Shown: positions 7,653 through 15,921 of the stretch, piece by piece
Layout of the letters: the number at the start of each line of letters is the position of its first letter
Position numbering within the stretch: position 1 is the stretch's first letter
Assembly: GCF_001514115.1 (NCBI RefSeq)
Contig: NZ_KQ948458.1
Coordinates: forward strand, 166,497-230,496
From: Streptomyces olivochromogenes
GTDB lineage: Bacteria; Actinomycetota; Actinomycetes; Streptomycetales; Streptomycetaceae
DNA: 64,000 nucleotides
Direction of reading: 5' to 3'
Made by a program: the position numbers and the translations under genes
The notes under the pieces: model-generated
Database searches by the model: none
What the model saw: only the letters and a program-made list of their open reading frames with translations
Told to the model about the DNA's origin: nothing

Positions 7653-8608
7653 CAGGTGGTTACCTCCGAAGTCGATGGGGAAGTGGTCGGCTGGTTCAGC
7701 AGGTCCCAGGCCAGCAGGCCCGCGCCCAGGCAGCCGGCCGTGTCCCCGAGGGCCGCGGGGACGAGGGACGGCAGTTTCTGGAAGGTGACGCGCCGCTCGA
7801 CGGCGGCCCGTAGCGGTGTGAACAAGGTTTCCCCGGCCTCGGCGAGACCGCCACCGATGATCAGAGTGCGCGGATCCAGCAGGGTGAGCGCGGTGACGAG
7901 ACCGTCGGCGAGCGCGTCGATGGCGTCCTGCCAGACCTCCCGCGCCCGAGCGTCCCCGGACTCGACGGCCTTCGCGCAGTCGGCGGCGTCCGCCGCCGGG
8001 TCCCCGCAGGCCTCGGCCCAGGCCTGGCTGACGGCGGCCGCGGACGCGTACCGCTCCAGACAGCCGTGCTGCCCGCACGGACACGGGGTCCCGCCGGGGC
8101 GTACGACGACATGGCCGATCTCGCCCGCGAAACCGTGCGCGCCCGCCTCGACGCCGCCGTCGATGCCGATCGCGCCCGCGATGCCGGTGCCGAGGGGGAC
8201 GAACAGGAAACGGTCGGCCCCCTGCCCCGCGCCGATCCGGCCCTCCGCGAGCCCGCCGGTGCGCACGTCGTGTCCGAGGGCCACCGGCACCCCGCCCAGC
8301 CGGTCGCCGAGCAGCCGGCGCATCGGGACGTCGCGCCAGCCCAGGTTGGCCGAGTACACCGCCACGCCCCTGTCGGCGTCGACGATGCCGGGGACGGCGA
8401 CTCCGGCGGCGGCCGCGGCCTCGCCGAGGTGGTGCTCGCCGTACGCGCGCAGCTCGGCCGCGAAGTCGAGGATCGCGTCGACCACGGCGTCCGGACCGCG
8501 CTCGCGGCCGGTGGCGCGGCGGGCCTGGTGGAGGAGCTCGCCCTCCGACCCGACCAGGGCGGCCTTCATCCCGGTGCCGCCCACATCGAGGGCGATGACA
8601 TGTCTCAC
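7652..8608 (-). CDS. nagK: N-acetylglucosamine kinase, ROK family
   Basis: The 318-aa protein is a ROK kinase. It has the ATP-binding ALDVGGTGMKAALV at the N-terminus, GTGIAGAI and GEIGHVVVRPGG in the middle, and the ROK zinc motif CPCGQHGCLE. No helix-turn-helix precedes the kinase, so it is an enzyme rather than a ROK repressor. Paired with nagA it most likely phosphorylates GlcNAc, including GlcNAc released inside the cell during wall turnover. It is first in the nagK-nagA unit and reads away from the divergent sugar-binding protein gene; the dre operators lie between them. Confidence 0.93.
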   Translation of the reverse strand: MRHVIALDVGGTGMKAALVGSEGELLHQARRATGRERGPDAVVDAILDFAAELRAYGEHHLGEAAAAAGVAVPGIVDADRGVAVYSANLGWRDVPMRRLLGDRLGGVPVALGHDVRTGGLAEGRIGAGQGADRFLFVPLGTGIAGAIGIDGGVEAGAHGFAGEIGHVVVRPGGTPCPCGQHGCLERYASAAAVSQAWAEACGDPAADAADCAKAVESGDARAREVWQDAIDALADGLVTALTLLDPRTLIIGGGLAEAGETLFTPLRAAVERRVTFQKLPSLVPAALGDTAGCLGAGLLAWDLLNQPTTSPSTSEVTT

Positions 8609-8635
8609 GGGGACAGTGTCGCCCCTTACCCCAGG

Positions 8636-8651
8636 AGAGGTCTAGTCCACT
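8636..8651 (-). promoter_or_regulatory. DasR operator (dre) candidate 1
   Basis: On the minus strand the 16-mer AGTGGACTAGACCTCT matches the dre consensus AGTGGTCTAGACCACT at 14 of 16 positions. It is 28 bp upstream of nagK. DasR (GntR family) represses nag genes and is released by GlcN-6-P; binding here is inferred from the match and context. Confidence 0.75.
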
Positions 8652-8653
8652 CG

Positions 8654-8669
8654 CGTGGTGTAGACCTTG
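8654..8669 (+). promoter_or_regulatory. DasR operator (dre) candidate 2
   Basis: CGTGGTGTAGACCTTG matches dre at 11 of 16 positions, including the contiguous blocks GTGGT and TAGACC. Its centre lies 18 bp from that of the first site, under two helical turns, so two DasR dimers could bind close together. Either site could also control the divergent gene starting at 8758. Confidence 0.6.
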
Positions 8670-8757
8670 TATCCGCATTCCGAGACGGATGCAACGGACG
8701 CAGAAGCAAAGACGGACAGCCTCTGGACAGGGGCGGCCGGGGGTTGGGAGAAGTGCG

Positions 8758-10035
8758 GTGCAGCGGCGTAGGACAGGACGTAGGACGGTACTGATCGCGG
8801 CGGCGTCCGCGCTGGGTATGACGGCGACCCTCGCGGGCTGCGGCGGCTCGGCCGGTTCCGGGGACGTGACCCTCAGACTCGTGGCCGCCGACTACGGGGA
8901 CTCCAAGGCCAACAGCTCCCAGAAGTACTGGGACAAGCTCGTCAAGGCGTACGAGGCCGACCACCCCGGGACCAAGGTCGAGGTCAGCGTCTACCCGTGG
9001 ACGGACGTCGACCGCGAGGTCAAGGAGATGGTCGCGCGGGGCGACGCCCCCGACATGGCGCAGATCGGCGCGTACGCCGACTACGCGGACAAGGGCGAGC
9101 TGTACAAGGCCGAAGAGGTGCTCTCCATACCCGTCCAGGCCGACTTCGTCGCGCAGCTCACCGATGCGGGGAAGATGAACCGGGTGCAGTACGGCATGCC
9201 GTTCGCCGCCTCCACCCGGCTGCTCTTCTACAACAAGAAGCTGTTCTCCGCCGCGGGTCTCGGCGCGCCGACGACCTGGAGCGAACTGGCCGCCGACGCG
9301 CAGGCGCTGAAGGCCCGGGGTGTGAAGATCCCGTACGCGCTGCCCCTCGGTCCCGAGGAGGCGCAGGCCGAGACCATGCAGTGGCTGCTGAGCGGCGGCG
9401 ACGGCTACACCGACGACGTCGGCACCTACAGCCTCGACTCCGCCCAGAACGTCGCCACCCTGACCTGGCTCAAGGACGACCTGGTCGGCAAGGGGCTGAC
9501 CGGACCGGTAGCGCCCGCGAAGCTCAATCGCGCGGACGCCTTCGCGGCGTTCGCGCGCGGCGAGGTCGGGATGCTCAACGGGCACCCCACGCTGATGAAG
9601 ATGGCCGCCGACAAGGGCGTGAAGTTCGGGATGGTGCCGATGCCCGGCGTCAGCGGGAAGACCCGGGCCACGATGGGTGTCGCCGACTGGATGATGGCCT
9701 TCAAGAAGAACGGCCACCGGGATCAGATCGGTACGTTCCTCGACTACGTCTACAGCGAGAAGAACGTGCTCGCCTTCTCGCACGAGTACGACCTGCTGCC
9801 GGTCACGACGTCCGCGTCCGAGGCGATGGCGGCGGACAGCGACGACGCGGACCTCACCCCGTTCCTGAACGAGCTCCCCTCCTCCCAGCTCTATCCGGTC
9901 GGCAAGACGTCCTGGGCCGCCGTCAGCGCCGACATCAAGCAGCAGATCGGCAAGGCGGTCTCCCCGGACGGCAGCCCGGCCGGGATCCTCGGCTCGCTCC
10001 AGCAGACGGCGACCACGAGGGACTCCGCGGGGTAG
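8758..10035 (+). CDS. Sugar ABC transporter substrate-binding lipoprotein (orphan)
   Basis: The 425-aa protein is an extracytoplasmic solute-binding protein of the carbohydrate family (CUT1 type). It has a basic N-terminus with RRRTGRR, a lipobox LAGC near residue 29, then the two-lobed body with features such as EVSVYPWTDVDREVKEMVARGDAPDMAQIG and GMPFAASTRLLFYNKKLF. The GTG at 8758 follows GGGAGAAG. No permease or ATPase gene is next to it, so it must share a transporter encoded elsewhere, probably energised by a general MsiK-type ATPase. The dre sites on its upstream side suggest an amino-sugar ligand, which is inference. Confidence 0.88.
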   Translation: MQRRRTGRRTVLIAAASALGMTATLAGCGGSAGSGDVTLRLVAADYGDSKANSSQKYWDKLVKAYEADHPGTKVEVSVYPWTDVDREVKEMVARGDAPDMAQIGAYADYADKGELYKAEEVLSIPVQADFVAQLTDAGKMNRVQYGMPFAASTRLLFYNKKLFSAAGLGAPTTWSELAADAQALKARGVKIPYALPLGPEEAQAETMQWLLSGGDGYTDDVGTYSLDSAQNVATLTWLKDDLVGKGLTGPVAPAKLNRADAFAAFARGEVGMLNGHPTLMKMAADKGVKFGMVPMPGVSGKTRATMGVADWMMAFKKNGHRDQIGTFLDYVYSEKNVLAFSHEYDLLPVTTSASEAMAADSDDADLTPFLNELPSSQLYPVGKTSWAAVSADIKQQIGKAVSPDGSPAGILGSLQQTATTRDSAG

Positions 10036-10069
10036 CCCCGCTGTCGGTGGCGGGCGCTACGGTGCGGTC

Positions 10070-10297
10070 ATGGACGAACTGAGCGGGAGGGAGCGGGGGA
10101 TCCTCGCCATGGAGCGCCGTTCCTTCGCGGGGCCCGGCGCGAAGGAACGGGCGATACGCGAGCAACTCGGCCTCGCTCCCGTCCGTTACTACCAACTCCT
10201 CAACGCCCTCCTCGACGACCCCCGCGCCCTCGCCCACGACCCGATCACGGTGAACCGCCTCCGCCGCATCCGGGACACCCGCCGCGCGGAACGCTGA
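10070..10297 (+). CDS. DUF3263 small protein
   Basis: The 75-aa product has the DUF3263 pattern: LSGRERGILAMERRSFAGPGAKERAIREQLGLAPVRYYQLLN. The ERAIREQLGLAPVRYYQLL stretch looks like a helix-turn-helix, so DNA binding is possible but not shown. The family is widespread in actinobacteria as a single-domain protein. It begins 34 bp after the sugar-binding protein gene on the same strand and 63 bp before otsB. Confidence 0.85.
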   Translation: MDELSGRERGILAMERRSFAGPGAKERAIREQLGLAPVRYYQLLNALLDDPRALAHDPITVNRLRRIRDTRRAER

Positions 10298-10360
10298 CAC
10301 CGCACGGTGTGACTCGGTGAGCCGTGGGTGCGCCCGGGGGTGCGCGGATAGGGTCGGAGC

Positions 10361-11239
10361 ATGGGCAGCCACTCGGAAAACCCGGAATCCCCGGACGTCA
10401 CGGAACCCTTGCCGACACCCGTGACCCCCGCCGGACGCGACGGCCTCGACGCCATCCTCACCCGGCCCGACCGGGCCGTCATCGCGCTCGACTTCGACGG
10501 AACACTCGCCCCCATCGTCGCCGACCCGGAGCAGGCCCGCGCCCACCCCGACGCGGTCCCCGCCCTCGCGGCCCTCGCCCCGAAGGTCGCCTCCGTCGCC
10601 GTCGTCACCGGCCGCCCGGCCGGCGTGGCGGTCCGCCACGGCGGCTTCGCGGGCGTCCCGGGCCTCGACCACCTCGTCGTCCTCGGCCACTACGGCGCCG
10701 AACGCTGGGACGCGCGCACCGGTACCGTCAACGCCCCCGCCCCGCACCCCGGCGTCGCCGCCGTCCGCGCCGAGCTGCCCGGGGTCCTCGACGGGATCGG
10801 CGCCTGGCACGGCACCTGGATCGAGGAGAAGGGCCGCGCGGTCGCGGTCCACACCCGCCGCGCGGAGGACCCCCAGGCCGCGTTCGAGGCACTGCGCGAC
10901 CCCCTCACCGACCTTGCCACCCGCCACGGCCTGATCGTCGAACCCGGTCGGATGGTCCTCGAACTGCGTCCCCCGGGCATGGACAAGGGCGTCGCCCTCC
11001 TGGAGTACGTCCGCGAGGTCCACGCCGAAGCCGTCCTGTACGCCGGCGACGACCTGGGCGACCTCCCCGCCTTCGCCGCCGTCGACAAACTCCGCTCGGA
11101 CGGCGTCCCGGGCCTGCTGGTGTGCAGCGGCAGCGCGGAAGTCACCGAACTGGCCGAACGAGCGGATCTCGTCGTCGACGGCCCGGCGGGAGTCGTACGC
11201 CTGCTGAGGAGACTGGCGGCACACTGCAGCGCCCCGTAA
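10361..11239 (+). CDS. otsB: Trehalose-6-phosphate phosphatase
   Basis: OtsB dephosphorylates trehalose-6-phosphate to trehalose. The 292-aa HAD-fold protein shows motif I (ALDFDGTLAPIV, nucleophile Asp), motif II (VAVVTGRPAG), the cap-domain TWIEEKGRAVAVHTRRA, the RMVLELRP-GMDKGVAL region and motif IV (YAGDDLGDLPAF). The partner synthase otsA is convergent on the other side of a short gap. The last codons and the stop lie in a hairpin formed with a member of the GGGGCGCGGGGAACTG repeat family. Confidence 0.95.
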   Translation: MGSHSENPESPDVTEPLPTPVTPAGRDGLDAILTRPDRAVIALDFDGTLAPIVADPEQARAHPDAVPALAALAPKVASVAVVTGRPAGVAVRHGGFAGVPGLDHLVVLGHYGAERWDARTGTVNAPAPHPGVAAVRAELPGVLDGIGAWHGTWIEEKGRAVAVHTRRAEDPQAAFEALRDPLTDLATRHGLIVEPGRMVLELRPPGMDKGVALLEYVREVHAEAVLYAGDDLGDLPAFAAVDKLRSDGVPGLLVCSGSAEVTELAERADLVVDGPAGVVRLLRRLAAHCSAP

Positions 11240-11269
11240 GGGGCGCGAGGAACTGCGCGACCAGCCACA
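11229..11269 (+). repeat. GCGCGGGGAACTGCGCG-family repeat, copy 1, with terminator hairpin at the otsB stop
   Basis: GCGCCCC (11229-11235) pairs with GGGGCGC (11240-11246) across the otsB stop codon. This runs into the repeat core AGGGGCGCGAGGAACTGCGCG and its usual tail CGACCAGCCACA. The copy has one change from consensus (GCGAGG for GCGGGG). The hairpin is a plausible otsB terminator. Confidence 0.75.
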
Positions 11270-11300
11270 CACAACCCGCACCGACAGACGACCGACCCGG

Positions 11301-12689
11301 CTATCCCTCCAACTCCCGCAACTGCTCAAGAAACCACTGCGCCGGAGGCAACGCCGTCCCGGCGGCAGCCAACCGCTTCGTACGCTCCGCCCGTTCCCCC
11401 ACCGGCATGGTCAGCGCCGCGTCCAGCGCCCGCGCGGTGCCGACCACGTCGTACGGGTTCACCACCACCGCGTCCTCGCCCAGCTCCTCGTACGCCCCCG
11501 CCTCCCGGGAGAGCACCAGCACGCAGCCCTCGTCGGAGACGACCGGCACCTCCTTGGCGACGAGGTTCATGCCGTCGCGGATGGGGTTGACGAGGGCGAC
11601 GTCGGCGAGTCGGTACGCGGCCAGGGAGCGGGCGAAGTCGTCCTTGACGTGGAGTACGACCGGGGTCCAATCCGGAGTCCCGTACCGGTCGTTGATCTCG
11701 GTCGCCACGCGCTGCACCTCGGCGGTGTAGTCGCGGTAGACGGCCAGGTCCTGACGGGAGGGGTAGGCGAAGGCCACGTGGACGACGCGCTCGCGCCACT
11801 CCGGGTGGTCCTCCAGCAGCTGCCGGTACGCCAGCAGACCCCGCACGATGTTCTTCGACAGCTCGGTCCGGTCGACCCGCACGATCGTCCTGCGGCCCTC
11901 GCCGATCTGCTCGCGCAGCGTGGCCATACGGTCCGCGACGTCCGCCTCGTGCGAGCGCCTGCGCAGGAAGTCCGCGTCCGCGCCGAGCCCGTGCACGCCG
12001 ATCCGGGTGTCGCCGAGCCCGCCGACGAGCGCGTCGCAGCAGGTGGTGAACGCGTCCGCCCAGCGCTGGGTGAGGAAGCCGAGCCGGTCCGCGCCGAGCA
12101 TGCCGCGCAGCACCTGTTCGGCGATGTCGTCGGGCAGCATCCGGAAGTAGTCGACCGGCGCCCAGGGGGTGTGCGAGAAGTGCCCGATCCGCAGGTCGGG
12201 GCGGAGCTCGCGGAGCATCCCGGGGACGAGGGTCAGGTGGTAGTCCTGGACGATCACCACCGCGCCCGGCGCGGCCTCCGCGGCCAGCGCTTCGGCGAAC
12301 GCGCGGTTGTACGCCTCGTACGACGCCCACTGGCGCCGGAACTCCGCGTCGAAGACCGGCTCCAGCGGGGTCTGGTACAGCATGTGGTGGACGAACCACA
12401 GCACGGAGTTCGCGATGCCGTTGTAGGCGTCCGCGTGCACGTCGGCGTCGATGTCCAGCATCCGTACGCCGTCCTCGGCGATCCCGCGCCGGACCGCCTC
12501 GCGGTCGCCGTCGCCGAGCGCCGAGCACACCCACAGGGCCCCCGCGTCCGGCCCGATCGCGGAGAGGCCCGAGACCAGCCCGCCGCCACCGCGCTTGGCG
12601 CGCAGCGAGCCGTCCTCCTGGACCTCGTAGGTGACCGGGCCGCGGTTGGAGGCGACGAGGATGTTGTGGGCGCCTTGCGTTGAAGCCAT
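11301..12689 (-). CDS. otsA: Trehalose-6-phosphate synthase
   Basis: The 462-aa GT20 enzyme joins UDP- or GDP-glucose to glucose-6-phosphate. Family features: VASNRGPVTYEVQEDGSLRAKRGGGGLVSGL at the N-terminus, VIVQDYHLTLVPGMLRELRPDLRIGHFSHTPWAP in the acceptor site, VDRTELSKNIVRGL with the phosphate-binding residues, and NPIRDGMNLVAKEVPVVSDE-VLVLSREAGA near the C-terminus. It is convergent with otsB, an arrangement found in Streptomyces. Trehalose protects spores and dormant mycelium. Confidence 0.95.
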   Translation of the reverse strand: MASTQGAHNILVASNRGPVTYEVQEDGSLRAKRGGGGLVSGLSAIGPDAGALWVCSALGDGDREAVRRGIAEDGVRMLDIDADVHADAYNGIANSVLWFVHHMLYQTPLEPVFDAEFRRQWASYEAYNRAFAEALAAEAAPGAVVIVQDYHLTLVPGMLRELRPDLRIGHFSHTPWAPVDYFRMLPDDIAEQVLRGMLGADRLGFLTQRWADAFTTCCDALVGGLGDTRIGVHGLGADADFLRRRSHEADVADRMATLREQIGEGRRTIVRVDRTELSKNIVRGLLAYRQLLEDHPEWRERVVHVAFAYPSRQDLAVYRDYTAEVQRVATEINDRYGTPDWTPVVLHVKDDFARSLAAYRLADVALVNPIRDGMNLVAKEVPVVSDEGCVLVLSREAGAYEELGEDAVVVNPYDVVGTARALDAALTMPVGERAERTKRLAAAGTALPPAQWFLEQLRELEG

Positions 12690-12768
12690 GCCTCGAAACT
12701 TAGCCCCGCGTGGAAACGCTCAAACGTTCCCGTTGGCCATATGAGGGGTCGTATGTGATCTTCCGGCC

Positions 12769-12802
12769 GGTGGGGGCTTGTCGCGCAGTTCCCCGCGCCC
12801 CT
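12769..12802 (-). repeat. GCGCGGGGAACTGCGCG-family repeat, copy 2
   Basis: On the minus strand it reads GGGGCGCGGGGAACTGCGCG followed by ACAAGCCCCCACC. It begins 25 bp past the gpgS stop codon and points the same way as gpgS, so it may act as that gene's 3' end, much as copy 1 does for otsB. It lies between gpgS and the otsA promoter. Confidence 0.85.
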
Positions 12803-12826
12803 AGGGGGCGCCCCTCCAGGGCGCCT

Positions 12827-13771
12827 CTACGCCGCCCTGCGTTTCTGGTACTCGGCGATTTCGACCATCGGGGGACGTTCCTCCGTGTCCACCGAGTACG
12901 TGCGCGGCTCGAAACCGTCCCCGCCCCGTTCGAACTGGGTGAGGGCCGGGCGGATCAGGTGGCCGCGGGCCAGCCGGAGCTGGGCCGTGCGGTAGATCGC
13001 GGCGGACATCCGGCCCAGCGCCTGCCCGTCCTGGTGGCGGTGCTTGCGCACGCCCACGTCGACCTGGGCGAGCGCGTCCAGGCCCACCAGGTGCAGGGCG
13101 TCGACCAGCATGCCCAGCTCGATGCCGTACCCGACGGGGAAGGGGAGTTGTTCGAGCAGCGAGCGGCGGGCCGCGTACTCCCCGCCGAGCGGCTGCACGA
13201 AGCCGGCCAGCTGCGGCCAGTGCATGTTGAGGAGGGGGCGGGCCATGAGTTCGGTGACCCGGCCGCCCTGCCCCGCCGCACCGCCGAGCGGACGGTCGTA
13301 CATCGCCTTGACGAGGTCCACACCGGGCTCGGTGAGCAGCGGCCCCACGATCCCGGAGACGAAGTCCGAGGAGAACTCCTTCAGGTCCGCGTCGATGAAA
13401 CAGATGATGTCCCCGCTCGTCACGAGGAGGGAACGCCACAGCACCTCGCCCTTGCCGGGCACGGTCGGGATGCGCGGCAGGATCTCGTCCCGGTGCACCA
13501 CGCGCGCGCCCGCCGCGGCGGCCACCTGCGAGGTGCGGTCGGTCGAGCCCGAGTCGACGACGACGATCTCGTCGACGAGGGGCACCTGCTGCATCAGGTC
13601 GTGGCGGATGATGGCGACGATCTCGCCGACCGTCTCCTCCTCGTTCAGCGCAGGCAGGACGACGCTCACCGAGGAGCCCGTGGCCCGTTTGGCGGACATG
13701 AGTCTGTGGAGCGGGCGATCGGTCACGGACCAGGAGCGATTGCTCAGCCAGCGCTCAGTTTCCTTCAGCAC
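12827..13771 (-). CDS. gpgS: Glucosyl-3-phosphoglycerate synthase
   Basis: GpgS (GT81/GT-A fold) transfers glucose from a nucleotide sugar to 3-phosphoglycerate, the first step to glucosylglycerate, a compatible solute and primer of methylglucose polysaccharides. The 314-aa protein shows VSVVLPALNEEETVGEIV, VDEIVVVDSGSTDRT, the metal-binding FIDADLKEF and YGIELGMLVDAL...QVDVGVRKHRHQDGQALGRM. GTG start with GAGGAG ahead. No GpgP phosphatase is adjacent. Location beside otsAB groups it with osmolyte metabolism. Confidence 0.92.
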   Translation of the reverse strand: MLKETERWLSNRSWSVTDRPLHRLMSAKRATGSSVSVVLPALNEEETVGEIVAIIRHDLMQQVPLVDEIVVVDSGSTDRTSQVAAAAGARVVHRDEILPRIPTVPGKGEVLWRSLLVTSGDIICFIDADLKEFSSDFVSGIVGPLLTEPGVDLVKAMYDRPLGGAAGQGGRVTELMARPLLNMHWPQLAGFVQPLGGEYAARRSLLEQLPFPVGYGIELGMLVDALHLVGLDALAQVDVGVRKHRHQDGQALGRMSAAIYRTAQLRLARGHLIRPALTQFERGGDGFEPRTYSVDTEERPPMVEIAEYQKRRAA

Positions 13772-13951
13772 AGTCTGCGGCTCCTCACTGTCTGATCACC
13801 CGGTGTCTCACGGTGTGATCCATCTCGCGGTTCGGACGACTATCTCAACTGTCCTGGCCTTCGGTTACAGTCTTGAACAACGCGGATGACCATCGCATGT
13901 CGTAGATCATTTGCGGACCATCGCACCACCGCACGACACAACCGAATACCG

Positions 13952-14094
13952 CTCATCCAGAGGGGCAGAGGGATACGGCCCGATGAAGCCCCGGCAACCC
14001 TCCAGCTGGTCCTGTCACATTGATGTGGCGAGGCTCCCGGCTAGGGAAGGTGCCAAATCCGTCTCACGGCGAAGTGCGTCGTGAGGAAGATGAG
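13952..14094 (+). promoter_or_regulatory. SAM-I (S-box) riboswitch ahead of thrC
   Basis: The stretch has the S-box core in order: CAGAGGG, GGCCCGATGAAGCC, CCCGGCAACC, then GGGAAGGTGCCAAATCC. P1 can form from CTCATC (13952-13957) and GATGAG (14089-14094), and a P4 stem from CTCACG/CGTGAG. The 3' strand of P1 runs into GAGGAG (14092-14097), the best ribosome-binding sequence before thrC. SAM binding would therefore be expected to lower translation. A transcription-termination mechanism is not evident, as no terminator follows before the start codon. Confidence 0.9.
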
Positions 14095-14113
14095 GAGAAA
14101 GGGCCTCGCCTCC

Positions 14114-15445
14114 ATGGCTGCGCAGACTGTTGCAAGTTCGACTGTTGCAAGCACCACGAACCCTGTCGCGGGCGACACCACCACCGTAGTCGGTGTGGAT
14201 CTCGGACCCGCCGCCGCGCTTTCCTGCCGCGAGTGCGGGCACCGCGTGCCGCTCGGCCCGGTCTTCGCCTGCGAGGAATGTTTCGGCCCGCTGGAGATCG
14301 CGTACGACTTCTCGGCCTACGAGACCGAAGAGCTCCGGGCGCGCATCGAAGCGGGCCCCGCGAACATCTGGCGCTATGCGCCGCTGCTGCCCGTCCCGGC
14401 CGACGTCGCCGACAAGCCGAACATCAACCCCGGCTGGACCAAGCTCGTCAAGGCCGACAACCTCGCCCGCGAGCTGGGCGTCGAGGCCGGCAAGCTCTTC
14501 GTCAAGGACGACTCCGGCAACCCGACGCACTCCTTCAAGGACCGCGTCGTCGCCCAGGCCATCGAGGCCGCCCGCGCGTTCGACTTCACCACGCTCTCCT
14601 GCTCCTCCACGGGCAACCTCGCCGGCGCCGTCGGTGCCGCCGCCGCCCGGGCCGGCTTCCGCTCCTGCGTGTTCATCCCGCACGACCTGGAGCAGGGCAA
14701 GATCGTCATGGCCGCGATCTACGGCGGCGAGCTCGTCGGCATCGAGGGCAACTACGACGACGTGAACCGCTTCTGCTCCGAGCTGATCGGCGACCCGGCC
14801 GGCGAGGGCTGGGGCTTCGTCAACGTCAACCTGCGGCCGTACTACGCGGAGGGCTCCAAGACCCTCGCGTACGAGATCTGCGAGCAGCTGGGGTGGAAGC
14901 TCCCCGACCAGCTGGTGATCCCCATCGCCTCCGGCTCCCAGCTCACGAAGATCGACAAGGGTCTCCAGGAGCTGATCAAGCTCGGACTGGTCGAGGACAA
15001 GCCGTACAAGATCTTCGGCGCCCAGGCCGAGGGCTGCTCGCCGGTGTCCGTCGCCTACAAGGCCGGCCACGACGTCGTACGGCCCCAGAAGCCGAACACC
15101 ATCGCCAAGTCGCTCGCCATCGGCAACCCGGCCGACGGGCCGTACGTGCTGGACATCGCGCGGCGTACGGGTGGGGCCGTGGAGGACGTGAACGACGAGC
15201 AGGTCGTCGACGCGATCAAGTTGCTCGCGCGTACGGAGGGGATCTTTGCGGAGACCGCCGGTGGTGTGACGGTGGGCGTGACGAAGAAGCTGATCGAGAG
15301 CGGGCTGCTCGACCCGACGCTGACCACCGTCGTCCTGAACACCGGTGATGGTCTGAAGACGCTGGACGCGGTGGCCGGTACGGGGCTCACCGCGACGATC
15401 CGGCCCAGTCTTGAGTCCTTCAGGGAAGCTGGACTCGCGTCCTAG
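14114..15445 (+). CDS. thrC: Threonine synthase
   Basis: ThrC converts O-phospho-L-homoserine to threonine with PLP. The protein (443 aa from ATG 14114) has a Cys-rich zinc-ribbon-like start (CRECG...CEECFG), the PLP lysine in NPTHSFKDRVV, the phosphate loop CSSTGNLAGAVG, and a C-terminal GDGLKTLDAV. Two earlier in-frame starts (GTG 14081, ATG 14090) lie inside the riboswitch, so I prefer 14114 with GAGGAGAAAGGG ahead, though spacing is long. Control by a SAM-I riboswitch is apt because homoserine phosphate is also the methionine precursor. cysO follows on the same strand. Confidence 0.94.
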   Translation: MAAQTVASSTVASTTNPVAGDTTTVVGVDLGPAAALSCRECGHRVPLGPVFACEECFGPLEIAYDFSAYETEELRARIEAGPANIWRYAPLLPVPADVADKPNINPGWTKLVKADNLARELGVEAGKLFVKDDSGNPTHSFKDRVVAQAIEAARAFDFTTLSCSSTGNLAGAVGAAAARAGFRSCVFIPHDLEQGKIVMAAIYGGELVGIEGNYDDVNRFCSELIGDPAGEGWGFVNVNLRPYYAEGSKTLAYEICEQLGWKLPDQLVIPIASGSQLTKIDKGLQELIKLGLVEDKPYKIFGAQAEGCSPVSVAYKAGHDVVRPQKPNTIAKSLAIGNPADGPYVLDIARRTGGAVEDVNDEQVVDAIKLLARTEGIFAETAGGVTVGVTKKLIESGLLDPTLTTVVLNTGDGLKTLDAVAGTGLTATIRPSLESFREAGLAS

Positions 15446-15467
15446 CGTCGTTGTCGTCTGCGGGCCC

Positions 15468-15502
15468 GGTGGGGGCTGGTCGCGCAGTTCCCCGCGCCCC
15501 TA
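15468..15502 (-). repeat. GCGCGGGGAACTGCGCG-family repeat, copy 3
   Basis: Reads GGTGGGGGCTGGTCGCGCAG... on the plus strand, the reverse of the core, 22 bp after the thrC stop and 37 bp before the cysO start. Unlike copies 1 and 2 it points against the upstream gene. Confidence 0.88.
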
Positions 15503-15539
15503 AAAGCTAAAAGCCGCACCTGACCGGGAGGTCATCAGC

Positions 15540-15815
15540 ATGAGCGTTTCCGTCCGCATCCCTACCATCCTGCGCACCTACACCGGCGGGCAGGCCGAGG
15601 TCTCCGCCGAAGGCGCCACCCTCGCCGAGGTCATCACCGACCTTGAGAAGAACCACACCGGGATCTCCGCCCGCGTCCTGGACGACCAGGGCAAGCTGCG
15701 CCGGTTCGTCAACGTCTACGTGAACGACGACGACGTCCGCTTCGAGCAGGGTCTGGAGACGGCGACGCCGGACGGCGCGGGCGTCTCGATCATCCCCGCC
15801 GTCGCCGGTGGCTGA
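15540..15815 (+). CDS. CysO/MoaD/ThiS-type sulfur carrier protein
   Basis: The 91-aa ubiquitin-fold protein ends in the diglycine (AVAGG) that is adenylated and thiocarboxylated by MoeB-like enzymes to deliver sulfur. The family signature FVNVYVNDDDVRFEQGLETA-DGAGVSIIPAVAGG is present. Its closest pattern is CysO, the carrier for the CysM cysteine synthase of mycobacteria, rather than MoaD. It is next to thrC in many actinobacteria, but no CysM or Mec+ hydrolase gene is here. GGGAGG lies 8 nt before the ATG. Confidence 0.88.
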   Translation: MSVSVRIPTILRTYTGGQAEVSAEGATLAEVITDLEKNHTGISARVLDDQGKLRRFVNVYVNDDDVRFEQGLETATPDGAGVSIIPAVAGG

Positions 15816-15884
15816 CCTCCTCGCGAGCCGTTACCCAGGGTGAGATAGTTACCCTTGGTAATGCCAATTACCGAGAGTTCATCG

Positions 15885-15921
15885 AATTGCCCCCTCCGTG
15901 AGAGAAGCGGAGGGGGCAATT
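15885..15921. terminator. Strong hairpin terminator after cysO
   Basis: Fourteen-bp perfect arms AATTGCCCCCTCCG and its complement with a 9-nt loop, followed by TCTG. It ends the thrC-cysO unit. Just before it (about 15850-15875) are three TTACC motifs, two forming TTACC-CTT-GGTAA; their meaning is unknown. Confidence 0.9.

Noticed and set aside
5769..8645. 958-residue open frame on the plus strand opposite pfkB, nagA and nagK
   Set aside because: It is antisense to three genes with clear motifs, has no ribosome site and is Arg/Gly/Asp-biased, as expected for a G+C shadow frame.
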